From assembly GCA_033297075.1 (NCBI GenBank), contig MU858089.1, forward strand, positions 1-64,000: 64,000 nt of DNA, read 5' to 3'. The notes below the pieces were generated by a model that had not been told where the DNA came from, did no database searches, and saw only the letters and a program-made list of their open reading frames with translations. Shown here in pieces: positions 1 through 9,600 of this stretch. Origin of the DNA: Rhypophila decipiens (lineage: Eukaryota > Ascomycota > Sordariomycetes > Sordariales > Naviculisporaceae). The position numbers were made by a program, and so were the translations under genes. The stretch's first letter is position 1. The number at the start of each line of letters is the position of its first letter.

Positions 1-105
1 TTGGCCGATCCTTCCCCTGCCTTATTGGCTGCCACAGGTGGGGCACTTCGCCGCCTGAGGCACTCATGCCTGACGCATGGTGTCAGGTCATGACATCTTA
101 CTAAA

Positions 106-125
106 AAACTATAGTATTATAGTTT
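106..125. repeat. Perfect 8-bp inverted repeat (AT-rich hairpin)
   Basis: AAACTATA (106-113) and TATAGTTT (118-125) are exact reverse complements separated by GTAT. A further related ACTATAG occurs just downstream, near 136-142. It could be a remnant of a small transposable element or a chance AT-rich palindrome. No target duplication was identified. Confidence 0.6.
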
Positions 126-602
126 CCTCCTTATAACTATAGCCCAGCCGTTGTTTCAACGTTTTTAATGGCTATTAACCCCCTAGTACGTGACTAATGA
201 TGGATGTGTTAAGACTTTGACTGTTGGACGCCGGCTCTCACAGTCATAGCTCTACCTACTACAATTAAATCACAACCGCGCTTCCCGCAATATAGGTCTG
301 GCTCGGGGCTATTCTGTGGAGTCCAGAGTTGGGCGAGTCGGTGAGCAGCTCCGAGTCGACACCGCTTGTAAAGGATCGATAATTTAGCGGAAGAGGAATG
401 AGCGCATCTGGGTCGACCTTGAAATGAGGTCTGAATATCTCTTACCGAATCAACAAAGCCTCATCGCGAGGTAGTGAGCATACAAGTATGGATCGAATGA
501 CCACATGATTCTTGGAAGTTCTCATTTCACCAAGTAGACACATCCCCGTCTTGCCGTTAACAACAAGCTTCGTGGATTACTCCTCGAGGTTATTCCAGAA
601 CC

Positions 603-824
603 TCATCCTCCGGTCATCATGTGTTCTTCAACGAGTCTCCACGGGAACGCCCAAGCTGCAGATGAGTCATCCTTCATAGGCAAACAATCATCGAAATTCA
701 CAAACGCAAGTTCGACTGGCTCCCAAAGCTCCGCCACCATCTTATCGTCTAAAGAATATCCAGTTAGCCCAAAAGCCTCGCACAAGAAGAACAGGATCGC
801 CAAGGATAGTAAGAAGAACATCAT
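603..824 (-). CDS. Possible small secreted or membrane protein, unrecognised
   Basis: A 73-aa frame begins with tandem Met codons at 824-819. It opens with a strongly hydrophobic stretch (FFLLSLAILFFL) followed by an acidic tail with a few aromatic residues. The N-terminus could be a signal peptide or a single membrane anchor. No family is recognised, no cysteine pattern typical of effectors is present (two Cys), and a plus-strand frame of 100 codons overlaps it. Most likely a chance frame. It is kept only because the hydrophobic leader directly follows the start codon. Confidence 0.12.
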   Translation of the reverse strand: MMFFLLSLAILFFLCEAFGLTGYSLDDKMVAELWEPVELAFVNFDDCLPMKDDSSAAWAFPWRLVEEHMMTGG

Positions 825-2019
825 CGTATCCGACCTGGCTGGAGTTGGTTCACAGTTTGCCGCAGACGAGTACGTATTTTCACGTCGAAAAGCATACTTG
901 TATGTATTCATAAGATCGTGACCTAACTTGGCATCCTTTCTTTTCAGGTCGATCGTGATGAATCTACCTGCTGCAATCCTGGATTCCGACTGCTACTAGC
1001 ATATCTCTACAATTATCGAGGTACATGAAAACATTCAGAGTCACCAGGACCTGGGGACAAGTATGAAACCAGGATGGGAATGGAACTGGACGCTTTGACG
1101 GGTACGGAGTAGACGGAAAGGATTGGAGCAGTTGAAGAAGGAGCAGATCTACTAGTACATAATGTCAAGTGCCCACACCACCCCCTTCTCCCACTTCCAA
1201 GACCACTTTCCTCCCAGCTCAATCCCAATGGGCGGACCTTCTTCTGTCCTCAGTTTGTTGACAGACCTGTGGCTCAAGGATATTTGGTAACCTTATATTG
1301 GCCTCATAGACAACCCGAGAAACCTCAATAGTCCGTGTGGCATATTAACATGCTCAATGTCCCCGAGTGAGGTCTGACAGAGATCCCGACGATGGCCATG
1401 GTGCAAAGCCTTTAACTGGAACTGACAGTTGCCTTAATGGGGTCCTGCGGGCGCACTTCCGAGTCCCAGGAAGCAACGAGAGACACCCTGACATCATCTA
1501 TAATATCCCAGCGTCTCACGCGCAAAACGGTCGACCTAGACGAATCAAGGAGGTCATGCACTCCCATAGGCGGAATTATATGTGACCCCGGCGATAATAA
1601 ACAATGGCTCCCACCTTCTGCCCTGCCTCCGTGGCTGGTACCACATCCCCCGCCTTGCATGGCCGGTGGTTACTGGATCGGGCCAGCAACGTCCGGCTGC
1701 CGAGCACGCCGAGCCCTGCCAAGAGGCTCCAAGGAGTCGCAGTTGTAGCATAACACTGTATATTCCCCGGGACAAGAGCTCTTGGCGTAGTATTCTCTCT
1801 ATACTCTCCTCCCCGATCCAGGTTCTTGGTCCATAACGCACCCGTATCAACTTCCCCATTGAATGATGTAAAGACGTTGCGGTTGCTTCTCCAGCTTCTC
1901 GGTTTTTATTGCCGGATTATAGCCTGAAGATGCATGCCGGATGGATGGGTCAGGAGAAGCTTTTCGAGATGGTTCCGTCTCTTTTCTGGAATAAGCAGAT
2001 GACCCAACCGCCATGGCAT

Positions 2020-2025
2020 TATAAG
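2020..2025 (+). promoter_or_regulatory. TATA-like element of the dehydrogenase gene
   Basis: TATAAG lies 92 bp before the ATG at 2117, a normal spacing for a fungal TATA box with a short leader. Assigned from sequence and position only. Confidence 0.35.
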
Positions 2026-2116
2026 TTGACCTGCCCCCGTCCTCCACCACAGTCGCACAGCCGGGCAGGGAAAGTCACTTAGACCAATCCTGATAAAAGT
2101 TGACAAGCCAGACAAC

Positions 2117-3277
2117 ATGATGAGACTAGCACACTACTCCCTAGCCCTGCTAGGAGTAGCCAGCAGCGCCCTCGCTGCGCCGTCAGAAGTCCAACCGCGA
2201 CAGGCCTCCCCTTTCGTGACAAACGCCATCACCGACTTTGCTGAGCCGTGGGCCCTCGCCTTCCTCCCCGACAACCGCATCCTCGTGACCGAAAAGCGCG
2301 GCCAGCTCCGCATCGTCGACCCAGTCTCCAAAGCAAAGGGCACAATCAGCGGCGTCCCCGCCGTCCGCAACTCCGGCCAAGGCGGCCTAGGCGACGTCGC
2401 CATCCACCCCCGTTTCGCCGAGAACCAGCTCGTCTACATCTCCTACGCTGAACCCGGATCCGGGGGCAGCCGCGCAGCCGTCGCACGTGCCAAGCTCAAC
2501 CTCAACGCCAACACCGCGTCGGGCGGATCCCTCCAGAACCTCGAGGTCATCTGGCGCCAGACTCAATTCGTCAGCGGAGACGGCCACTACAGCCATCGTC
2601 TCTTGTTTTCCCGCGACAGGAGCACAAACTCGACTACCCTGTGGATCTCCTCGGGCGAGAGGCAGCAATTCGACCCGGCTCAGAGCATGACCAGCAACCT
2701 GGGCAAAATCATCCGCCTCAACGATGACGGAACTATCCCGTCCGCGGACTCTGCCCTCGGCGCTAACCCCTTCGTCTCACAAGGAGCAGTCGCTTCCCAA
2801 GTTTGGGCCCTTGGTGTCCGAAACCCACTTGGAATCGACTTTGACGAGCAAGGTCGCCTCTGGGAAATCGAAATGGGGCCCATGGGCGGTGACGAGATTA
2901 ACCTCATCGAAAAAGGCGCCAACTATGGCTGGCCCGTTGTGTCAGAGGGCGTACACTATGACGGCCGTCAGATCCCAAAGCATAACACCCGACCTCAGTT
3001 TAACCCACCCAAGGCGTTCTGGGTCCCGGTCATCTCGCCAAGCAGTGTTATCATCTACAAGGGAGACCTGTTCAAGAACTGGAAGGGGAATGCGTTGATT
3101 AGCGCCCTTGGTGCGCAGGGTCTTGTGCGGGTCGAGATCTCGGGGAACACGGCTCGTGAGGCGCAAAGGATTGGGATGGGTAGGAGGATGAGGTGTGTTA
3201 GGCAGAGCGCGGATGGTGCGTTGTGGATGTTGGAGGATGGGCAGGGCGGGAGGTTGTTGAAGCTTACTCCTGCTTAA
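2117..3277 (+). CDS. Secreted PQQ-type sugar (aldose/sorbosone) dehydrogenase
   Basis: A single-exon, 386-aa protein of the glucose/sorbosone dehydrogenase family (soluble PQQ aldose dehydrogenase, YliI/Asd type), a six-bladed beta-propeller that oxidises sugars with PQQ. A signal peptide (about residues 1-20, ending SSALA) indicates export, and a following VQPRQ could be a propeptide site. Family landmarks seen: EPWALAFLPD at the first blade, GHYSHRL with His157 at the position of the catalytic His, SGERQQ, VRNPLG with Arg235-Asn236, GGDEINLI, NYGWP, and a C-terminal DGALWMLEDGQGGRLLKLTP. Bacterial enzymes usually read WEHEHGPxGGDE where this reads WEIEMGPMGGDE, so metal or cofactor handling may differ. 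The length matches bacterial relatives, and the absence of introns would fit ancient bacterial transfer (inference). The first of two adjacent ATGs was chosen; using the second removes one residue. Substrate unknown. Confidence 0.88.
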   Translation: MMRLAHYSLALLGVASSALAAPSEVQPRQASPFVTNAITDFAEPWALAFLPDNRILVTEKRGQLRIVDPVSKAKGTISGVPAVRNSGQGGLGDVAIHPRFAENQLVYISYAEPGSGGSRAAVARAKLNLNANTASGGSLQNLEVIWRQTQFVSGDGHYSHRLLFSRDRSTNSTTLWISSGERQQFDPAQSMTSNLGKIIRLNDDGTIPSADSALGANPFVSQGAVASQVWALGVRNPLGIDFDEQGRLWEIEMGPMGGDEINLIEKGANYGWPVVSEGVHYDGRQIPKHNTRPQFNPPKAFWVPVISPSSVIIYKGDLFKNWKGNALISALGAQGLVRVEISGNTAREAQRIGMGRRMRCVRQSADGALWMLEDGQGGRLLKLTPA

Positions 3278-4492
3278 GCGGTCAACCATGGGCAGAGTGG
3301 ATGCAAAGAGATGACGAGCAGATAGTACCAGATAGTCTTGGATAGTAATAGTTGATATCCTTTGCTGAACAGGTCTTTTTTGTCTCAGTCTGTGTATATA
3401 GGAGATACCGCATGAACGAACAAAGCACTTGTGGGTACCCTCGAGCATTACCAGGTCGCCCATCCTTTGATATCTGACTTTGAGTACTTGCAATACAGGT
3501 CTGTCATATCTGCTTGTTGCTTTGGTGCAGAAAGGGTAGATTTGCAGCCACCACTCTCGTATAAACTTTTCTTGCTAGCCGTGATTATATAACGTTCCAT
3601 TTGCCGCGATATAGTGCAAACTTCCTGATCTCGACGACATTTACATTGCTCCCAAATTACCATCTCAAGCAGTGGACTGCATGGAGATCCTAGACAGAGG
3701 GAAAATAAAAGGGAAACCAGAGGGCCAAATCTTGCCTCACAACTTCACTAGCGAGCACACTTGGTAATATTTCCCGAAGGACGCGACCAACGGCAAGGAT
3801 ACGAGCATTTGGAACTGATTGGAACTCATACAGGCGACTTTGTTAGGGTAATTCTAATGTAACTGTTCGGCTCCGATGCGGGTCTGACAAGTCGCTCATG
3901 GAACTAACACAAACAAGAAGACGAGACTCCAATGCCTGGACGACGTGTGGCCGCACACCATTATGAGTCCTGAGTCCATCCCCGAGGACAACCAACCTGC
4001 ATTTTCCATGGGGGAATGGCAAGACGCTTGAATGTCGACACCTTCACGCTGGTGATTTGCACATCCTTCGCCCTTTCCCGGTGCAAATGGCGAAAAGGGT
4101 CCGTAAGGGGCAGTTGTCCTTTGGGCTCTGTTCGACCTCCACTGCAATGCGCTGAGCTGTTCCACCGGTTTCAAGGTCTCGCATCGCTTGCCGGATTCGG
4201 AACTGGCAAAGTCGTAGTATTGTCGGGAGGACACGGCCGATATAGGCGGTGAAGAGGGGATGGTTGTGAGGCTGTCCCTGATGGGACTTTGCCTTGGATT
4301 GGAGGTGATGATGGGGATGCCGTTGATCGGGTGATGAATACCAAAGCCCAGGGCCGTGGACGGACAAGCAAGCGCGTGTCGCATACGCAAAGAGGTGAAC
4401 AGCGAATGCGGGCTACTTAATGGCCACATGGGCGATGAGATGGAACTTGACGTGTAGATGTAGCTTAAGATTTCGAAATATTGATGTTGTGG
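3278..4492. other. Intergenic region between dehydrogenase and transposon
   Basis: No recognisable gene. The largest frame is a 204-codon one on the minus strand (3896-4510). It runs into the transposon's inverted repeat, resembles nothing known, and overlaps frames on both strands, so it is treated as non-coding. The segment presumably holds the 3' untranslated region of the dehydrogenase. Confidence 0.5.
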
Positions 4493-4494
4493 TA

Positions 4495-4562
4495 CGGAGG
4501 TCCACTTCAAAAGTTCTGCGCAATGCCAAGCCAGCTACAGCCCCTTTTATTGCATACTACCC
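4495..4562 (+). repeat. Left terminal inverted repeat of the transposon
   Basis: 68 bp complementary to 5967-6034 with four mismatches, at 4506, 4528, 4536 and 4558. Three of the four are T here against C in the partner. The transposase stop codon (4562-4564 on the minus strand) touches its inner edge. Confidence 0.95.
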
Positions 4563-5869
4563 TAGCCACCATAGCCATCCTGATCCTCCGTTACTTTCTT
4601 ACGACCCTCCTTATACTCATTACCTCCCTCGCACTTTATTACCTGCTGTATATGCTCTACTATCCTTTCAATCCACGCTTGAATACGGTCCTGTGTGAGG
4701 CTCTCATTCCAACAATGCTCCCATGCTCGTACAGCCTCTGCCCTAGTCTTAGGAGCTCCCTTCTTGGTAGTTTCTCGCTTCATCCATGGCCAACAAGGCT
4801 CAATCATGTTAAGATCGGGCGAATTTCCCGGCCAAAGAAGACGATTAATCTTGTACATATCGTAAATGCGTTGTTGAGCGTAGTGGATATGTGATGGAGC
4901 TTTATCCTCCTGGACCAGTATATCTGGGCCACAGCTAGTAGCAAAAGGGAGGAGTTTCGGTATGAGGATCTTAGTCTGGTATCGATACCAGTCCACACCC
5001 CCTTTGGATCCTCGAGTTAGCTTGCCATTCTTCTTATTCCATCGCCATTTTGGTTTTCTTCCGGTTTTTGTTGTTAATGAGAGTCGTCCCATCTTTGATT
5101 CAAGCTCCCAAGTATCGCGCATAATAGGCTCCAACTCTTGATTCCAGTCTTCAAGATCTTTCGCCGCTTGTTCTTTTTCAGCCTTGGTTTCTGGAAGCCA
5201 ACAGTGGCAGGGCCCCTTCTGATCGTACGTAAAACAGCCCCAGAACATAAACTCAGAGTATCCTTTCCATCGTTCTCGGATACAACTTCTAAGAAAACGT
5301 TCTTCAGTTTTCGTCCATATTCGATATCCTCCACGGCGATGGAGTAAAATAACAGCAGTCTGATCAGACCAAATAACCCGCTTCCAATCCTCTAAAGTCC
5401 AGTCTTTATGAGCAATACACCACTTAAGGCGCTCTTCCTTCATCTTCCTCGTCAACCCAGGCTTCCTCGTTGGCTTGGTTTTCTTGAATCCTGCTTGCTT
5501 GAGGATTCTCCAGACTGTTGTAGCCGAGATATTGATACCTTCCGCACTTAACTCGCCAGCCAGATCAGCACAAGACTTCTCGCGGCCATATCGGTCTTGG
5601 CGCACCTTAGCAACCACTTTTTGATTTGTTTCAGGCGTTTGTTTGCGCGGGCGGCCGGATCGAGGAGCATCTTCAACCCATTCATCTCTAATAACCAAGG
5701 GCCGTAGATTAGGGTCAAATCCGCGTCCAATGGCCCGGCCATAGATACGGTTAATCGTGCTCACGGAAAGGCCAGTTTTTTCCGCAATTTCGGTTGAGGA
5801 GAGACCACCAATTGGAGATTTGAGAGCAACAACAAACGCACGTGTAGAAATATCGGTATTTGGCGCCAT
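4562..5869 (-). CDS. Tc1/mariner-family transposase
   Basis: A 435-aa intact transposase that cuts and pastes the surrounding element. Domains in order: N-terminal helix-turn-helix (about residues 23-45, LSSTEIAEKTGLSVSTINRI), a GRPRK motif at 72-76 typical of the linker between the two DNA-binding subdomains, a second helix-turn-helix (about 95-128), then an RNase H-like DDE catalytic core. The catalytic acids are Asp169 (IWSDQTA), Asp322 (VQEDKAPSH) and Glu357 (SPDLNMIEPCW), with 34 residues between the last two, so DD34E. There is a lysine/tryptophan-rich insertion of about 60 residues (roughly 230-295) between the first and second Asp. The ATG at 5869 is the first in frame, 98 bp inside the right terminal repeat. 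No stop or frameshift interrupts it. Confidence 0.95.
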   Translation of the reverse strand: MAPNTDISTRAFVVALKSPIGGLSSTEIAEKTGLSVSTINRIYGRAIGRGFDPNLRPLVIRDEWVEDAPRSGRPRKQTPETNQKVVAKVRQDRYGREKSCADLAGELSAEGINISATTVWRILKQAGFKKTKPTRKPGLTRKMKEERLKWCIAHKDWTLEDWKRVIWSDQTAVILLHRRGGYRIWTKTEERFLRSCIRERWKGYSEFMFWGCFTYDQKGPCHCWLPETKAEKEQAAKDLEDWNQELEPIMRDTWELESKMGRLSLTTKTGRKPKWRWNKKNGKLTRGSKGGVDWYRYQTKILIPKLLPFATSCGPDILVQEDKAPSHIHYAQQRIYDMYKINRLLWPGNSPDLNMIEPCWPWMKRETTKKGAPKTRAEAVRAWEHCWNESLTQDRIQAWIERIVEHIQQVIKCEGGNEYKEGRKKVTEDQDGYGG

Positions 5870-5966
5870 TGTAGCAGTTCTGGTTGAGTTGTTTGTATCT
5901 GTGTGCGTCTGTGTGTATGTGTGCGAACTTGAGGGGTAAGATCTACGTGGCTGAATGGACAGGCCT

Positions 5967-6034
5967 GGGTGGTATGCAATAAAAGGGGCTGTGGCTGGCT
6001 GGGCATTGCGCAGAACTTTTGAGGTGGACCTCCG
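5967..6034 (-). repeat. Right terminal inverted repeat of the transposon
   Basis: 68 bp, the partner of 4495-4562 (94% identical in inverted orientation), followed directly by the TA target duplication at 6035-6036. It lies upstream of the transposase start and probably contains or adjoins its promoter. Confidence 0.95.
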
Positions 6035-6036
6035 TA

Positions 6037-6666
6037 CACCTGGCCGTTTTTGCCGTTGAACGTTCCCTTCTCCAGAGAACGCGAAGGCACGTGATCAAAG
6101 GCGGGGCGAAACTGAAACGGTCTTTCTTGGTTCGACGTTTTGATTACGATCGTAGATACCCCAAGGTCACGAGCCAATCACCGTAAACCGTTGGAACTGA
6201 ACCCCAACTTGAAGTTCACGCCAAACCAGGGTCTGGAATTAGCGACCCACAGCACCCGGTGTCAGTGGTGTGCGCAAGTGCAATCGTTGGACGACGAAAC
6301 ACACCTCAAAGTCTCCCGGGCCCAGCCCCTATCCTACCAGCCAAAGTGTAATCACAGCTCGTGTTCAGGACTGTGTAACTCATCCAAAAGAACACATCAT
6401 CCCATCTGCATTATCACTGTTACAATTCTCAGTTTTCTTCTTTAGAAATACTTTACATCAGTTTCCGCGCACTCGCGCTCTCCGAAGGGACCTCCTCCAA
6501 ACCCAAACCTCCCGTAACCGGCGACGACGGAACACGAACGATTATTGACCGATATCCCGCGGTCAGCACACATCTGCGCATCTAATCGAGCCGGCGGAAT
6601 GGGGCTGAGTTAAGCTGGGAGCCACACTTGATATACCATGCCCGCAGCAGGGCTATACAGAAAACA
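6037..6666. other. Upstream region of the PX-domain gene
   Basis: About 630 bp between the transposon and the start of the PX-domain gene. Short frames at 6140-6445 and 6270-6548 overlap one another and match nothing. The region should hold the promoter and leader of the downstream gene, including a short upstream open frame (listed separately). The transposon insertion has therefore moved any more distal promoter elements about 1.5 kb away. Confidence 0.5.
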
Positions 6667-6688
6667 ATGGAAGAGAAGCAAAGCATAG
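6638..6688 (+). promoter_or_regulatory. Upstream open reading frame overlapping the PX-gene start
   Basis: An ATG at 6638 opens a 16-codon frame ending TAG at 6686-6688. It overlaps the main ATG at 6667 in another frame. If the transcript starts upstream of 6638, ribosomes initiating here would bypass the main start, a common way of lowering translation. Its context (TATACCATGC) is poorer than the main start (AAAACAATGG), so leaky scanning is likely. Confidence 0.35.
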
Positions 6689-9600
6689 GAGAAGAAATTG
6701 GCGCCCTTGACCGGCACGGGAATGATTCAACGCTCCCAGACGCTCAAAAGGATGGGGCGACGCCCGCTGCTGCCGAGATCACCAACGATGATGACATAAC
6801 CACCAAGGTCCTTCAATTTCTGGCCACGGCGACACCAGGGGCCTTGGGTGCTGTGGCTGTTGGTCTTGGCGCAGTTACGTATTTCGTACTGGGACAGCTG
6901 GGACTGTTGATAATCGGCGCCTTCGGTGGCGTGTTGATATTTATTCAATGGGAAAGGCAGAATGCCGAAGTGGCTCGGGCAGTGAGGGGAGAGACAGGGC
7001 TAGACATTGTGGCCAAGCTGCTGGATACGAAGGGCTCTGACGCCGGCAAGAAGTTGGATTTGGACGATCCCGAGACGGCATTGATTCGCAGCTTCGACGA
7101 CTTCCAACCCGAGACGCGGAAGGCTCTCAACGAGCTTGTCGAAGCCGTTATCCGAGACTACGTAAAATGGTGGTACGCGCCCATTATGCCGTCCGACAAA
7201 TTCTTCCCATTGTCTTGCCGAAAGGTTCTCACCTCATTCCTCGTTACGATATCCAATCATCTCAGCAAGAAACGACCAGCCGATGCCTTCTTAGACTTCT
7301 TGACCAACTCTTCCTCCATTGTTATCGTCTTCTTCGCCGAGCTCTCGACTGTCTTTTCCGAGCTGTCGTCCGAGTCCAAGGTTTCAGCTGCCGAGGCTGT
7401 GAATAACTACCTGGCATCGCATCCAGACTCAAATTTAGCTCACCTCCTGAACAAGAGGCAGCAGTCTGGCAAGTTCAGGCTGGTGGCAGAAGATCTGTTG
7501 GCCTTTTTAGATCGACCCACATATGAATGCGACCCAGCTAGGGTATTCCTCAGGGAGATCATGGCAGGTGTTGTGCTGGAAATGACACTCCAAACCTGCT
7601 CGAAGCCGGAATGGATCAATGGATGGATCGTGTACTTGCTCGAGTCTGGCGAGCCAGATCTTAGTCAGGCTATCGACGTGGGAATGCAGACCAGGCCCAG
7701 TTCGGATGCTGTCTTTGCCGACCTCGATGGTAACGTAGGTAACATCGGCCTGACAAAAGGGAACAGGAACTCTCTCGACCATGAGAGAGCTCGTCGAAAA
7801 GAGCTGATGTCCCACAGAAAGAAGCTTAGCAAGGCCGAAGAAGAACTGGAAGCCTTGGAAGAAGTGAAACGCCTGAATCAGATGATTGCAGCCGAGGAAG
7901 CTCGGAGGTCCAAAGATTCTCTTTCTGTTCCGGAATCAGGACCTACCTTGGAGTTGGCACAAGCGGCTCATAATATGCCCAGTGCCAACGAGGCCTCGGA
8001 GAGATTAGCGGATGCATTCGAACGTAATGCGAACGAGCTCGATATCTCGAAAGACGCCATCAATCAAAGGCTCGCTGCCCAAGTCGACTCTAAACCTACT
8101 GAACCTGCCACTAAAGACAGTGGCAGCGATGCATCATCCAACAAGAACGAAGCTATCAACACTCCTCTAACGCCGCTTTCGAACATAGACTCCTCAAGTC
8201 AAACTTCATCACCGCGACCGCCACTGCCGAAAAGGGCGTCCAGCACACAGTTTACCAGCTTTGATCAGATCGTCCCTCCTGCCCGTGATGATGGAGAAGC
8301 TGACGAGGACGAGGTCCGAAAGCCACCACCATTGACGCTTCACAACGCCATAATTACCATCTTGGACGAACCTGACAATAGCCGCATCAGAGTAAAACCA
8401 AACTGGGACTATTTGGTTCAAATTGAGCCAGCCACAACAGCGTATCCGGGCTGGATGATTGTTCGGAAGTACAGCGACTTTGAGAAGCTGCATGAAGTTC
8501 TTCGGCGCATTGCCGCTATATCGGGCGCAACGTCGTTCAGCGAGCAGCACAACACCCTGCCTTCATGGAAGGTCCACACACGGACATCTCTCCGTGGTGA
8601 GCTAGAACGCTACGTCCGCGACGCGTGTTGGAACCAGAGTCTTGCCGAAAGTGAAGGCATGAAACGGTTCCTGGAGAGGGATAATGTGCAAAATCAGCAC
8701 AGGCCCAAGTCGGGATTTCAGGCTTTTGAGAAGATTGGGAAAAACGTGTTCGATGTTCTCACAAGTGCACCTGTTGAGGGATCAAAAGCTGTCGTTGGCG
8801 GCGTCACAGGAGTCCTGGGAACCATGGGTCTTGGACAGAAGAAAACGGCACCGGCCCCAGCTGCTTCTGCTTCTGCTCCCATTCCGTCTCCTCCCCTGCA
8901 GCAACCAACTGGGCTCCAAGACGTGACAGCTGCAAGTCGCCTGTCCATATCCACCCTCCCACGCCCGGATAGTACCACGTCGCTGAATGGATCTCGCAGA
9001 ACGCGCGACAGCATGGATAGTCAGAGGTCATCTGTTATCTCGGCGCAGCCTGGAAAAATATCGCCCATGGAGCGACGCCCGAGTTATGATTTCCGGACCG
9101 AGCCGGAGAATGACAGCCTCCGCCCCTCTCACCGTGATCGAGCATCGGCTAGGAGTAGCCGAGAGCACAGCCGTGCCTCTAGTCTAGCCCCTCTCAGGTC
9201 CCCTTCAAGCCTCAGCATGGAGGGTATCAAACTTCCCCCTCCACCGGACACGATCGCTGATGACTACGAATCCCCCACTGGCCTTGACGGGGCTCAGTCT
9301 CAGACGTTCCAGTCACACACCCGCTCCCTGACTATGCCCGCCCTCAGTGGATCAAGACATAGCAATGGCACCTCGACCAAAAGCGCCAAGCATCATTCGC
9401 CATTGTCTGAGCCAGAAACACGAGTAGCGGTAGAACTCCTTTTCGCCGTTATAAACGAACTGTATACCCTATCTTCGGCCTGGAATATTCGACGGACTTT
9501 GCTGGCAGCGGCCAAGTCCTTCCTCCTCCGGCCGGGGAACCCATCTCTGACATCTATCCAGAAGCTGATCCAGTCTTCGGTCCTCGAGGCAAACACGTCA

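Larger units (their letters stand above)
1..2116. other. Intergenic region, no confident gene
   Basis: No frame in this stretch resembles a known protein. Frames of 60-103 codons occur on both strands and overlap one another, which is what non-coding DNA of this composition gives. It contains a perfect AT-rich hairpin near 106-125 and one weak small-protein candidate on the minus strand at 603-824, both listed separately. The last 100 bases hold the promoter of the downstream dehydrogenase. Confidence 0.5.
4495..6034 (-). mobile_element. Complete Tc1/mariner DNA transposon (DD34E)
   Basis: A 1540-bp element with terminal inverted repeats of 68 bp (4495-4562 and 5967-6034) that match at 64 of 68 positions. 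It is flanked on both sides by TA (4493-4494 and 6035-6036), the expected target duplication of the Tc1/mariner superfamily. The termini read CGGAGGTCCAC. Inside is one uninterrupted transposase frame. The intact frame, near-identical ends and clean TA flanks point to a recent insertion that may still be mobile. It sits between the sugar dehydrogenase and the PX-domain gene, about 630 bp before the latter's start. Confidence 0.95.

Noticed and set aside
3896..4510. 204-codon minus-strand frame
   Set aside because: It includes part of the transposon's left repeat, overlaps other frames, and shows no recognisable domain.
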